This document shows, piece after piece, positions 52,319 to 60,943 of a DNA stretch of 64,000 nt (positions within the stretch are counted from its first letter, which is position 1; every line of letters begins with the position of its first letter). This DNA comes from Chloroflexota bacterium. GTDB taxonomy: Bacteria > Chloroflexota > Dehalococcoidia > Lucifugimonadales > Lucifugimonadaceae. The translations under genes and the position numbers were made by a program. Below the pieces are notes generated by a model. The model saw nothing but the letters and a program-made list of their open reading frames with translations. It was not told where the DNA came from and did no database searches. The DNA is taken from positions 1-64,000 of the forward strand of contig JABIGL010000042.1 in the NCBI GenBank assembly GCA_018650185.1, given 5' to 3'.

Positions 52319-53143
52319 TTGAAGGTCACGTTCTGCGGCACAGGAGCCGGCGGCAACTATGCTAACGATCGCGGCGGTTCCTCGGTGATGATCGACCAGG
52401 GTGGCGACGTGGTGCTTATCGACTGCGGTCCAGGTGCCGTGAGACGTGTCCAGCAAGCCGGTGTCCAGTTCGGTCAGATCAAAGCCATCCTCCTCACCCA
52501 CCTCCACTACGATCACGCGGTCAGCCTGCCAGAGCTGTTTAATCGATTCGGCAGGATGGGGAGCGATCCACCCCGGATCCTGGGACCGAAGGGGATCGGT
52601 GACTATATCGAAGATTGCATGCGACTGATAACGGTTAGCACTAGCCGTGGACTCCCGGAGCACCTGGCCGCTCTGTCCGGCGAGTCGGTCGATCTCGAAC
52701 AGTCGTACGAAGTCGCGGGAATCGTCATGAAGGCTATGGAGGTTCCACATGATCCCGATATTCAGTGCCTGTCCTGGCGGATAGAAGCCGGTGGTTCTTC
52801 CGTCGTTGTCTCGGGTGACCTGAAGACGAACGCCGACTTTATGGTGCCGTTCGCCGCGGATGCGGACCTTTTGATTCACGAGGCTTATTCGGTGCAAGGG
52901 CTGGACGCGCTGGTCAAAGGCATGCCCACCGAGATCGCAAGAGAAGGCGCCAGGCGGAAATTCGCGCCAACCCACTCAGAAGTGTCCGAGGTGGCAAAGG
53001 TCGCGCAGGCGGCGCGAGTGTCACGGCTCGCGTTGACGCACTTCGTGCCAGCCGAGGACGAAGAGGTGCTGGTAAATAGTGCGCAAGAGCTGTTCAGCGG
53101 CGACGTGTTTGCCGCCCTGGCAGGAGAGTCTGTAGAGATCTAA
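52319..53143 (+). CDS. Metallo-beta-lactamase-fold hydrolase (RNase Z/AtsA-like)
   Basis: The 274-residue protein begins LKVTFCGTGAGGNYANDRGG, the opening typical of the RNase Z/arylsulfatase branch, and has the zinc motif THLHYDHAVSLPELF (HxHxDH), VVVSGDLKTN, and later DLLIHEAYS and LALTHFVPAED. The motif set is complete. The substrate is not fixed by sequence: tRNA 3'-processing or small-molecule hydrolysis are both possible, and a true RNase Z would normally be longer. The start is TTG 52319, eight bases after GGGAGGA. Confidence 0.85.
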   Translation: MKVTFCGTGAGGNYANDRGGSSVMIDQGGDVVLIDCGPGAVRRVQQAGVQFGQIKAILLTHLHYDHAVSLPELFNRFGRMGSDPPRILGPKGIGDYIEDCMRLITVSTSRGLPEHLAALSGESVDLEQSYEVAGIVMKAMEVPHDPDIQCLSWRIEAGGSSVVVSGDLKTNADFMVPFAADADLLIHEAYSVQGLDALVKGMPTEIAREGARRKFAPTHSEVSEVAKVAQAARVSRLALTHFVPAEDEEVLVNSAQELFSGDVFAALAGESVEI

Positions 53144-53167
53144 CCCAATATGATCGCCCGGAAGGGC

Positions 53168-53584
53168 TTAGGGCAGGTTGATCGGCAGGTCCAGCTCTGC
53201 ACCGATGCTGTTGATCCAGTCGACGACCTCGCGGTGGTAGGGGATTCCGTCCCGCTTCCACTTCTCGGTCTCCTCGCCCTCCGTTAGCCCCGGGTAGAGC
53301 ACGCGATCGTACCCCGGCGCTGGCGGCGTGTTGGCCAGGCCCTCCAGGAAGGCGTTCATGTCGTCTTTAAATTTGTCCGTGTCTGTGAACGCTTCGATCT
53401 TGTATGCACCCAAGAAGTGCCCGCCCTGCTTTGATATGAACCCCGCGCCCGCTCCGTTCAGCACGTTGCACAGGATTTCGACCACCACAGCGAAACCATA
53501 TTCCTTGTGGGAGCCGTTCTCCCGGGTGCCTCCGAATGGAAGGTGAGGGGAGACGGAACTCAGTTCCGCTAAATTCTCACGCGG
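53168..53584 (-). pseudogene. C-terminal remnant of a malate/L-lactate dehydrogenase (Ldh2) family protein
   Basis: The 138 codons translate to the last part of this family: LPFGGTRENGSHKEYGFAVV, EILCNVLNGAGAGFISKQGG and a normal C-terminus. The family has about 340-360 residues; the N-terminal 200 or more are absent. It begins directly after the purK TAG, in the same frame, with no good start codon or ribosome site. Deletion joining a foreign 3' end to purK is the best explanation. Translation could only occur through stop-codon readthrough from purK, which I do not expect. Confidence 0.8.
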
Positions 53585-54739
53585 CTACCCCCGTCCGGCA
53601 GCCCGTTCACGAGCGTCTAGCGCACGCGCCAACGCCGTCTCGACATCAGGTGCCGTCACGTTAATATGCGCCATCTTCCGACCGATTCGCGCTTCGGCTT
53701 TGCCGTACAGGTGGAGTACCGCACCACGCACGCCCAGCGCTGCGTCCCAATCGGGTGTCCCACCCGCGTCGGCCCACACATCGCCCAACAGGTTCACCAT
53801 CACCACCGGGCTCAGGAGTTCCGTAGAGCCCAGCGGGAGACCGCAGATGGCACGCACCAGTTGTTCAAACTGTGATGTCGCACAACCATCCTGGGTGTAA
53901 TGACCGGAATTGTGCGGCCTCGGTGCGATCTCGTTCACCAGCAGCTCGCCGTCCGTCGTAACAAACATCTCGACCGCAACCAGCCCCACCACGTCTAATG
54001 CGTCGGCAATCCCCGATGCCAGCTTTGTTGCGGCCTCTCGGACCTCGTCGGAAATACGGGCCGGGACGATGCTCACATCCAGAATCCCGTCCACATGCTG
54101 GTTCTCGGAAGGTGGGAAGCACACAACATCGCCATCCGGCCCGCGCGCGGCGATAACCGAAATCTCCATATCGAAAGGAACGAACGACTCGAGAATCAGC
54201 GCCACGCTCTGCTGTCTAAGTCGCGAGTGCGCTTCACGCATGTCCACGGCAGAACGCAGCACGATCTGTCCCTTTCCGTCGTAGCCGGACGTGGCCGTTT
54301 TCAGAACGGCGGGAGTCCCGATCTGCTCCACCGCTTTGACCATATCCGCCATCGTGTCGACCGCGGCGTATTCGGCAACAGGGAAGCCGTTCTCGGCAAG
54401 TGCGCCTTTTTCTATGAGTCGATGCTGAGCCACCCGAAGCACATGACTTCCGGGCCGGACGAACCCGGACGCCTCGGAAGTGGCGACGGCGTCGGCATCG
54501 ACGTTCTCAAACTCGTACGTAACGACATCGCACCGCTCAACAAGCTGCTGAACCGCGCTCGCATCGGTGTACGGGGCGACGATGCGATCATCTGCGACCT
54601 GACCCGTGGGTGATTCCGGATCGGGGTCCAGCACCATTACCCGGTAGCCCATGCGGCGAGCGTCCAGTGTGAACATCCGCCCAAGCTGGCCGCCGCCGAC
54701 TACGCCAAGGGTCCCTCCCGGCAGGACTGGGCCGGTCAC
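53585..54739 (-). CDS. purK: 5-(carboxyamino)imidazole ribonucleotide synthase
   Basis: The 384-residue ATP-grasp enzyme has [20 protein letters not shown] at the N-terminus, [28 protein letters not shown] (ATP-binding), [20 protein letters not shown] and [20 protein letters not shown]. It carboxylates AIR with ATP and bicarbonate. Its start overlaps the purE stop by four bases, so the two are coupled. The Ldh2 remnant follows its stop. Confidence 0.96.
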   Translation of the reverse strand: MTGPVLPGGTLGVVGGGQLGRMFTLDARRMGYRVMVLDPDPESPTGQVADDRIVAPYTDASAVQQLVERCDVVTYEFENVDADAVATSEASGFVRPGSHVLRVAQHRLIEKGALAENGFPVAEYAAVDTMADMVKAVEQIGTPAVLKTATSGYDGKGQIVLRSAVDMREAHSRLRQQSVALILESFVPFDMEISVIAARGPDGDVVCFPPSENQHVDGILDVSIVPARISDEVREAATKLASGIADALDVVGLVAVEMFVTTDGELLVNEIAPRPHNSGHYTQDGCATSQFEQLVRAICGLPLGSTELLSPVVMVNLLGDVWADAGGTPDWDAALGVRGAVLHLYGKAEARIGRKMAHINVTAPDVETALARALDARERAAGRG

Positions 54740-55236
54740 TTCTGCTCCAACTCAGTCGCCTGGGCCACGACATCGCTCGCCGTTTTTGCCCGATGGGTCT
54801 CCAGGCGTGCGCGGAGATCCGGTCGACTTATCGCCAGAATCTGGGCGGCCAACAGTCCGGCATTGGTCGCTCCGGCCGAACCGATGGCCACCGTAGCTAC
54901 GGGAACGCCACGGGGCATCTGGACGATGCTGAGCAGCGAGTCCATCCCCTTTAGTGCCCGGCTTTCAACTGGCACGCCGATTACTGGCACCAGGGTTTTT
55001 GCCGCCACCATGCCCGGCAGATGCGCTGCGCCACCGGCACCGGCGATGATCACCTCGATGCCACGCCCGGCCGCGTCCTCGGCGAATTTGAACATTCGGT
55101 CAGGCGTTCGGTGGGCGGACACAATCGAGACCTCATGCGGAATTTCGAATTGATCAAGCACGTCCGCAGCGTTCTGCATCGTCTCAAGGTCTGACGTACT
55201 GCCCATGATCACGGCCACAACTGGATCGGCCATCAC
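54736..55236 (-). CDS. purE: 5-(carboxyamino)imidazole ribonucleotide mutase
   Basis: The 166-residue class I PurE has [38 protein letters not shown] (catalytic His) and [17 protein letters not shown]. It moves the carboxyl group of N5-CAIR to C4. It is first in the purE-purK pair, the standard arrangement. Confidence 0.96.
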   Translation of the reverse strand: MMADPVVAVIMGSTSDLETMQNAADVLDQFEIPHEVSIVSAHRTPDRMFKFAEDAAGRGIEVIIAGAGGAAHLPGMVAAKTLVPVIGVPVESRALKGMDSLLSIVQMPRGVPVATVAIGSAGATNAGLLAAQILAISRPDLRARLETHRAKTASDVVAQATELEQK

Positions 55237-55312
55237 TTAGTCCCCCGTTGATCATCCGGGTGGTTAATTGCGAATAGGTCGACTCAAATGTTCGCAGCGC
55301 CCGCCGCCGCTG

Positions 55313-56173
55313 TCACGCGCCAGATTTGGACGCACGTATCGTGAACATGAGCGGCAGGGGAAGCACGTCCGGGGGAAGCCGCCACAAACCGTCTTCGCCT
55401 TGCACCATGCCCTGTCGAGCTTTGTACGTGACGAAAGGGTATTCATTGAACTGCTCAATCGTAAGTCCAGCATCTAACAGTGACTGCACTATCTCCGACA
55501 TCGGATGGAACCACTCGAAAGTCGTCTCCTCGCTGGTGAAGGACGCCTCTGCGTAATCGCTGTCGTCGCCCTCGGGGTCAAACCGCAGGGGCGCTCCATT
55601 GCCAAAATACGGGTACTGCGGATATGCGGCGCTGTTTTCTGTGATTGGTCTCGACTGTTGGAGCGTGTCCATCACGGGATGGAACTCGGCAATGTAGAAA
55701 ACGCCACCCGGCTTTAGCGCACGTGCTACGACCTCTCCCCACGCTGCGAGATCACCTATCCAGCACAACGCACCGATGGAGGTGAATACACGATCGAACA
55801 GGCCATCGAACCGGTCGCCCATTTCGAGGACGTTTGCCTGTACGAATGTAGAAGGGATGCTCAATTCCGCAGACAAATCTTGGCCCCGTTCAACCGAAGC
55901 TCCGGAAATATCCACCCCGGTCGTCACCGCCCCAAGACGTGCCCAGTTAAGCGTGTCCAGTCCAAAGTGACACTGCAGGTGAAGCATCGAAAGCCCCGTG
56001 ACGTCACCGACCTCTTCGACAATGAAGTCATGCAGGACGTTTTCGCCAGTCCTGAACTTATCGAGCTGGTAGTAGTCGGAAGCGGCGTGGACCGGCGTCA
56101 CCTCGTCCCAGAACGCCTCGTTATGGGCGTACGGGTCACCTGCGTCGTTGTTAGAGGGGCGTACCGGGGCCAT
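55313..56173 (-). CDS. Class I SAM-dependent methyltransferase
   Basis: The 286-residue protein has the SAM motif I region LHLQCHFGLDTLNWARLGA, VDISGASVERGQDL (motif Post I) and ALKPGGVFYIAEFHPVMDTL (motif III/IV). The substrate is not evident. The protein opens with YAHNEAFWDEVTPVHAAS, typical of small-molecule methyltransferases in this superfamily. A four-base gap separates it from the next gene, which starts upstream of it on the same strand. Confidence 0.85.
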   Translation of the reverse strand: MAPVRPSNNDAGDPYAHNEAFWDEVTPVHAASDYYQLDKFRTGENVLHDFIVEEVGDVTGLSMLHLQCHFGLDTLNWARLGAVTTGVDISGASVERGQDLSAELSIPSTFVQANVLEMGDRFDGLFDRVFTSIGALCWIGDLAAWGEVVARALKPGGVFYIAEFHPVMDTLQQSRPITENSAAYPQYPYFGNGAPLRFDPEGDDSDYAEASFTSEETTFEWFHPMSEIVQSLLDAGLTIEQFNEYPFVTYKARQGMVQGEDGLWRLPPDVLPLPLMFTIRASKSGA

Positions 56174-56177
56174 CTGG

Positions 56178-56477
56178 CTACTCGACCTCGATCAAGACCT
56201 CGGTGTTGTGTGTCGCCGCTAACAACGGGTAGATCTGATCGAATACCTGTGTGATCCCCGGAGTGGCGCGAACTCGGTCACGGGAGTCGTCGTAATCAGC
56301 CAGTGAATCCCACGGCTGCTCAGTTATCAGAGTCCCGTGGTCGCCAAATGCGGTACGCAAGATGCGCGGACGTGCGAATCCGGCGTTCTCCATCTCCGCT
56401 GAGGCTTGTTTAACCAGCCGGAGCAGGGTGCCGCCAGTACCGGGATTTGGGACGTAGGTGCGTCGTACGACGATCAA
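56178..56477 (-). CDS. Small dimeric alpha-beta barrel (NIPSNAP/ABM-like) protein
   Basis: The 99-residue protein has the pattern of one ferredoxin-like alpha/beta barrel unit: MIVVRRTYVPNPG, then a helix with ASAEMENAGF, a strand and a second helix, ending NTEVLIEVE. Members of this fold include monooxygenases and NIPSNAP proteins. No active site is visible. It lies four bases upstream of the methyltransferase, so the two are probably co-transcribed. Confidence 0.65.
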   Translation of the reverse strand: MIVVRRTYVPNPGTGGTLLRLVKQASAEMENAGFARPRILRTAFGDHGTLITEQPWDSLADYDDSRDRVRATPGITQVFDQIYPLLAATHNTEVLIEVE

Positions 56478-56564
56478 GATGCAGCTCTTTTCGTTGATGC
56501 AGTCAGAATTGCCACGTGGCCCGGAGATTGTCGCGCCGTATTACCCGTGAGTCCTCGTCCATCA

Positions 56565-56888
56565 TCACGTGGCGACTGGAGTAGCTTTAAATTCCACGCA
56601 CCAGACGACCTCATCCGGTGGTACATCACCGTTGATACGGGTGAACGCTGCAAGGAAATCATCTCGACTTGAGTAACCTTCTGCGTTGGCGTTTTCGTCA
56701 GACACCTCGCCGATTGCTTCCTGCCACACGCGCTGTACGGATAGCAGGGCGAACGGTTCCCCGAACAGCCGTGTGCGTGCCTGGTGCGTCGATCCGGGCA
56801 ACATGCGCCGTCGTTTCCAGAGACGACGTGTCTGGGTTTTGCGACCGACCAACACCATCTCTACGTGCTCAGGTTTGAAGAGAATCAT
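56565..56888 (-). CDS. ASCH-domain protein
   Basis: The 107-residue protein begins MILFKPEHVEMVLVGRKTQT followed by RR, the ASCH hallmark, and has ALLSVQRVWQEAIGEVSDEN and the strand VVWCVEFKAT. ASCH folds resemble PUA domains and bind RNA or nucleotides; some members hydrolyse N4-acetylcytidine. The exact role here is not known. It lies 27 bases after the coiled-coil gene upstream on the same strand. Confidence 0.8.
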   Translation of the reverse strand: MILFKPEHVEMVLVGRKTQTRRLWKRRRMLPGSTHQARTRLFGEPFALLSVQRVWQEAIGEVSDENANAEGYSSRDDFLAAFTRINGDVPPDEVVWCVEFKATPVAT

Positions 56889-56915
56889 CCCGAAAGGGTA
56901 GCTAATCCGGGCGAA

Positions 56916-57812
56916 TTATGCGGAGCGGCGCTTCCTGCCAAACAATTTGCTGAGCAGGCCACCGACCTTTTCATGGGTCTTTGAGGATTCAGGAGCCTCA
57001 GGTTTGCTCATGGCCTTACGCACTTCGGCGATATTCACACGAGCAAGATCGATAAGCGCTTCGGTCTGCTCTGGCGTGCGTTCCACCGGCTTCGGGGTAG
57101 ATACCTTCATCCCTTTCTCCGCCGCCATCTCTTCCCGAACCTCGGACATCAGTTTCGCAAGTGCTCCCACCTCAGCCAGCTGCGTTTCTCTTGAGTTCAG
57201 CCCTGTTTCTTCTTCCATCTCCCGGAGCATCCTGGTCCGACGTGCCTCTCGGGCCATATGTGCGGCGGCAATTCGGCGTTCTCCGGCCAGTTTCACGTCT
57301 TCAGCATCACGCTCTGCTCGGTGTTGTCGCAATCGTTCAGCGGAATCACGCTTGATCTCGACCAGACCGCGGTACTCCGCGCTCGTCGGATCGTTCACGA
57401 CCGACCGTTCCTGTCGGTGCTCCTGATGCGCCTGTGCCGCCTGTTGTGCAACCGATGTGATCGCATCAGGCCGGTTTCTCTCAACCCTTAAGAGATTTTG
57501 GTCCCGGACGTCTGCGGCCGCATCACGTCGCCCCTTCGCCAGGGTCTGGCGCTCTGTTTCCGGATTGACTCCACGCCGTTTTTCGTCCAGACGTGCGCGT
57601 TCCAGCTCTGCTGCCCGCTCCCTGCGCGTGATCTCAAGCTCGTTGACACGTTCCTGCCGACCCTCGGTACGGTCCTTAAGGTCCTGGAGTTCAAGCGCGC
57701 GTCGTTCCCTGTGTGTGTCACGGGCGCGTCGCATCGACTGAGAGCTATCGGCCCTGTCAGGTCGGTATGTATCCCAATCGGCGCTACGTGATTGGTTTCT
57801 TTTATTCGTCAT
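56916..57812 (-). CDS. Arg/Glu-rich coiled-coil protein, family member 1
   Basis: The 298-residue protein is mostly predicted helix rich in Arg, Glu and Ala, with few hydrophobic residues. Segments include THRERRALELQDLKDR, KRRGVNPETERQTLAKGRRD and NDPTSAEYRGLVEIKRDSAE. The last residues GGLLSKLFGRKRRSA form a short basic amphipathic helix, suitable for membrane or nucleic-acid contact. The gene at 57989 is a clear paralogue. There is no signal peptide or known domain. Function unknown; a scaffold or structural role is a guess. Confidence 0.7.
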   Translation of the reverse strand: MTNKRNQSRSADWDTYRPDRADSSQSMRRARDTHRERRALELQDLKDRTEGRQERVNELEITRRERAAELERARLDEKRRGVNPETERQTLAKGRRDAAADVRDQNLLRVERNRPDAITSVAQQAAQAHQEHRQERSVVNDPTSAEYRGLVEIKRDSAERLRQHRAERDAEDVKLAGERRIAAAHMAREARRTRMLREMEEETGLNSRETQLAEVGALAKLMSEVREEMAAEKGMKVSTPKPVERTPEQTEALIDLARVNIAEVRKAMSKPEAPESSKTHEKVGGLLSKLFGRKRRSA

Positions 57813-57988
57813 ACGACTTTCTGCGGAACGATCGTCTGAGATATTTCCAGCATCCCAGCAAACTGCGTGAACAAAATCAGGGTTAACCGTCGCTCTGAAC
57901 GTCGGATTGCATCACCCGCCGTTGCGTGTTCGCTTTGTCCGACTGGTTCGCAATTCCTCAAAACGGTTTAGCGATGGCGCTGGAGAAA

Positions 57989-58861
57989 TTACGCGGCGCT
58001 AATGATTCCGCGAATCAGTTTTCGGATGAACCCTTGAGGTCCAACCGGTGATTGCGATTCACAATCAGCTTTCTCGGCCACGGGAGCGGGAATCACTTCC
58101 CGTTCGCGGGCGATTTCAAGTTCTTCTTCCAATTCATCCATCGCAGTTGGTGATGGCACCTCGACTGCAGACTTCGGTTTCGATTTCGGGTTACCTAGAA
58201 GTGCAGCGAGGGCACGAATTTCAGATCTATCGACTGCAGGTACGACCGGTTGGCTTCCGCCTTCTAACTCGCGAAGCAGACGGGTCTCCCGAGCCTGTTG
58301 AGCCATAAGTGACGCCGCACCGCGTCGCTCTTCCTCAATTTTTGACTGTTCGGTCTCGCGTTCTGATCGATACTCCTGCATACGCGCAGCAGTCTCGACC
58401 TTAGTTTCAACAAGAGCTTTGTACTGCGCGCCGTTCACATCGGTTGAGGTAGCGAACTCTTCGGCATGTTCCTGAAGTGTCTCGGCAGCTTGTAGTGCCG
58501 CCGTTGCGATGGCATCAACACGATCCGCTTCAAGCCTTAAAAGGTCAGCCTCACGGGCCACGGCCGCTGCGGCGTGCCGTTCCTTTGCCAGAGCTCGGCG
58601 TTCAGTTCCGGCGTCAATACCACGCCGTTCACGCTCCATACGCTCGAATTCAAGTTCAGCTTCACGCACTTCTCGTGTGTACGCGAGATCCTCTGCCCGT
58701 TCAAGCTTGGCTTCTTCGCTGTCCCTGTCGTCGTCAGCTTCTTGTTCTCGGCGCTCACGGTGTGTTTCCTGGGCGCGTTCAGCCGCGGCGGCTTCGATCA
58801 CTTTCCGCTCGAGGTACAGCTCCCAAAGTGAGGGTTCAGGCTGGTCATGTTCCTGTGTCAT
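57989..58861 (-). CDS. Arg/Glu-rich coiled-coil protein, family member 2
   Basis: The 290-residue protein aligns with its neighbour over most of its length: ETHRERREQEADDDRDSE, RRGIDAGTERRALAKERHAA, NGAQYKALVETKVETAARMQ and QARETRLLRELEGG correspond to the same places in member 1. Only the C-terminal third differs, being acidic (EELEEELEIAREREV resembles the same style). It ends GFIRKLIRGIISAA, again a basic amphipathic helix. The two genes are a tandem pair with a 176-base gap. Function unknown. Confidence 0.7.
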   Translation of the reverse strand: MTQEHDQPEPSLWELYLERKVIEAAAAERAQETHRERREQEADDDRDSEEAKLERAEDLAYTREVREAELEFERMERERRGIDAGTERRALAKERHAAAAVAREADLLRLEADRVDAIATAALQAAETLQEHAEEFATSTDVNGAQYKALVETKVETAARMQEYRSERETEQSKIEEERRGAASLMAQQARETRLLRELEGGSQPVVPAVDRSEIRALAALLGNPKSKPKSAVEVPSPTAMDELEEELEIAREREVIPAPVAEKADCESQSPVGPQGFIRKLIRGIISAA

Positions 58862-58888
58862 GTATCTCCCGGAAACAGGAATTGGCGT

Positions 58889-58916
58889 AGAACGATGTTT
58901 GGCGTGCCATCGTTCT
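58889..58916. repeat. Inverted repeat upstream of coiled-coil member 2
   Basis: AGAACGATG at 58889-58897 and CATCGTTCT at 58908-58916 are perfect reverse complements around ten bases. It begins 27 bases before the ATG of the minus-strand gene, so it could be a dimeric repressor operator or a 5'-leader hairpin. The rest of the 337-base gap to the next gene shows nothing else convincing. Confidence 0.45.
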
Positions 58917-59198
58917 GGTGTTCACCCAATGTCTCAAGCGGGGGATCGAAACGAATTGGAGTTATCCCGCGGTCTCAATACGTGGGATGCGTCATCGTGG
59001 AGTCGTTTTCGTTCTTTTCAAGCCCCAAATTACCCGACCTCGAGCTAGCACTGGCCTCGCTAGAAAATCTGTAGGTGGATCGTCCACAAGTCGTTGCCGT
59101 GAGATTGCTTAGCTACTCTGAGCGACTTCCCACTCGTGACTCCACTGGGTGTCTTCTATCGTCGATGGATACCAATATTCCACACACCGGGAGACAAC

Positions 59199-59807
59199 GT
59201 GGGCTTACTCAAATCCGTCAAGTCATCGATCCTCGGCATGCGCTGTGAGGAGACCGTGGGGGCCACGTCCGCGTCCCGGGCTAAAGAAGCGTCGGTCGAG
59301 CTGCGAGCTGAAGACGAAAAGACCGTGGAAAATCGAAAAATGGCGGCCATACTCGCCATACTCAAGGTCTCGCAGCTCGCCGAAAGTCGCCGAGATAAGG
59401 CTGTGGAAGCGGCGACGGATCGTGCCGCATCCGGAAATGTTGACCCGGATGTCCAGCGTCAACTGATGGCCGCTTAACGGGTGCAGGCCGCGGCAAAGGA
59501 CAAGGCGGAGTGGATCAAGCAAGCCAGGGAGAATCAGGGGAAGGCGCTCTCGGCAGCGACGGTGGAAGCCGGTCGGACGGCGAAGATCCGTCGAAAAGAA
59601 CAGACAGAACGGGACGATCCAGGCAACCCTGGACATAAGCCGGAGGAGGTGCGGCGTGCCGATGTTGCGATGGGGATCAAGGCCTACCGCAACGAACGCG
59701 ATGCCGATGAGGCGAACCAGGCCAAACAGCAGGAAGCAGCGATCATTCAGCGAGCAATGGAAGCTCGGCTGGCCCGAAATGCGCGTCTAAGCGGTGATGC
59801 TCCGTAG
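59199..59807 (+). pseudogene. Third coiled-coil family member, interrupted by an in-frame TAA
   Basis: GTG 59199, preceded by GGGAG, opens a frame that stops at TAA 59475-59477 and resumes in the same frame to 59807. The sequence on both sides aligns with members 1 and 2: ASGNVDPDVQRQLMAA, then after the stop RVQAAAKDKAEW, and DDPGNPGHKPEEVRRADVAM, KAYRNERDADEANQAKQQEA. The stop falls where member 2 has the Glu of LAKERHAA, so a GAA to TAA change would explain it. This copy carries an amphipathic segment at its N-terminus (VGLLKSVKSSILG) and no C-terminal one. It is divergent from the pair. Confidence 0.75.
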
Positions 59808-59859
59808 GAGAACTTCACCCGGATCCGAGCGCCCGCCCGGCAATTATGCAGCGGCGCCC

Positions 59860-59936
59860 TGGTACCCCGTACGGGATTCGAACCCGTGATCTCCAGCTTG
59901 AAAGGCTGGCGTGCTAGGCCGCTGCACCAACGGGGC
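59860..59936 (-). tRNA. tRNA-Glu (anticodon TTC)
   Basis: On the minus strand the 77 bases fold as a complete cloverleaf: acceptor GCCCCGT/ACGGGGT, D stem GTGC/GCAC, anticodon stem CCAGC/GCTGG with loop CTTTCAA (anticodon TTC), T stem ACGGG/CCCGT with loop TTCGAAT. CCA is encoded. The flanking coiled-coil genes make it a possible integration site, though no second copy of its 3' end was noticed. Confidence 0.95.
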
Positions 59937-60100
59937 GCGGGATGCGGTCATCTGGCCAAAGGCCGCGGACAAGCATATCAAGCGAGTCCGCCGATTCCGA
60001 GAGCGATTTCGGACGAATCGGCCAATGTTTCTACCGTGGCTCCCTCAGATTGCAGGAACCAAGTTCGATTTCTGCCTCCAACCGACCCATGCAGACACCT

Positions 60101-60868
60101 TCAAAGCGTCTGCCCGGCGCGTACCGGGCGCTTGTATTTCGGCGCCTCAAACGCCTTCGCAAATACTGGCATGGCGGCGCATATGTCCGCCATGGGACAC
60201 TCGCCACACAATGGTCGCTGCGCCTTGCAGAGTTGCCTGCCGTGCGTGATCAGCAGTACGTGATATTGAAACACGTCATCCGGGTCGATCTGCGCCTCCA
60301 TGATGTCGTGTGCATCGTCTACATTCGTCTTTAGGCCGATCAATCCGGTTCGCCTGGCGACCCGGTAGATGTGGGTGTCCACGGGCATTGCGGGCATACC
60401 CAGCGCAAAATTGAGAACCACGCCGACAGTCTTCTTGCCGACCCCGGGCAAGGAGATCAGCCACGACCGAGCTTCTTCGAGCGGCATTGTCGCCAGGAAC
60501 TCAAGTTCGAAATGACCGGTCCGCTCCAGGATGATTCGCAGGATCTCTCGTATCCGTGGTGCCTTCTGATTAGCCAGCCCGCCGTGCTTGATCGCCGCAG
60601 CAATTTCTTCAGGTCCAGCTTCAAGCACGTCGATCCAGCTTGGGAACTGCTTCTTGAGCGCGTCGTACGCCACTTCCGCGTTGCTGTCGGACGTGTGCTG
60701 GGTTAGCACCGTGAAGATCAGCTCTTCCAGGGCGTTAAAGCGTGGCTTCCACACCACGGGCCCGTAAAGTGGGTCGAGTCGACGCATCGCCTCGGCCGCC
60801 AGCGCGTTTCGGCGGGCGATGCCCCGGAGCGCGGGAATGTTGTCGGCAGAGGGTTGCGGCGATGTCAT
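60101..60868 (-). CDS. nth: Endonuclease III (DNA glycosylase/AP lyase)
   Basis: The 255-residue enzyme has FTVLTQHTSDSNAEVAYDAL, the HhH-GPD motif LPGVGKKTVGVVLNFAL with the catalytic Lys, VDTHIYRVARRTGL with the catalytic Asp, and the 4Fe-4S ligand set CKAQRPLCGECPMADIC (C-x6-C-x2-C-x5-C). It removes oxidised pyrimidines. ATG 60868 is chosen because the longer frame would run through the divergent amidohydrolase start. Confidence 0.95.
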   Translation of the reverse strand: MTSPQPSADNIPALRGIARRNALAAEAMRRLDPLYGPVVWKPRFNALEELIFTVLTQHTSDSNAEVAYDALKKQFPSWIDVLEAGPEEIAAAIKHGGLANQKAPRIREILRIILERTGHFELEFLATMPLEEARSWLISLPGVGKKTVGVVLNFALGMPAMPVDTHIYRVARRTGLIGLKTNVDDAHDIMEAQIDPDDVFQYHVLLITHGRQLCKAQRPLCGECPMADICAAMPVFAKAFEAPKYKRPVRAGQTL

Positions 60869-60943
60869 GAGAGGCCGGTATTCTAGCAACGGGACCCGCT
60901 GGGCACTTATTTTTACGATCTCCTTCTCGTCCGATTGTTCTCG

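Noticed and set aside
59475-59477. TAA as a recoded codon in the third coiled-coil gene
   Set aside because: There is no known recoding signal for TAA and the aligned position is a Glu codon one base away.
59808-59936. Phage or element integration site at tRNA-Glu
   Set aside because: No integrase gene and no repeat of the tRNA 3' end was found within the window.
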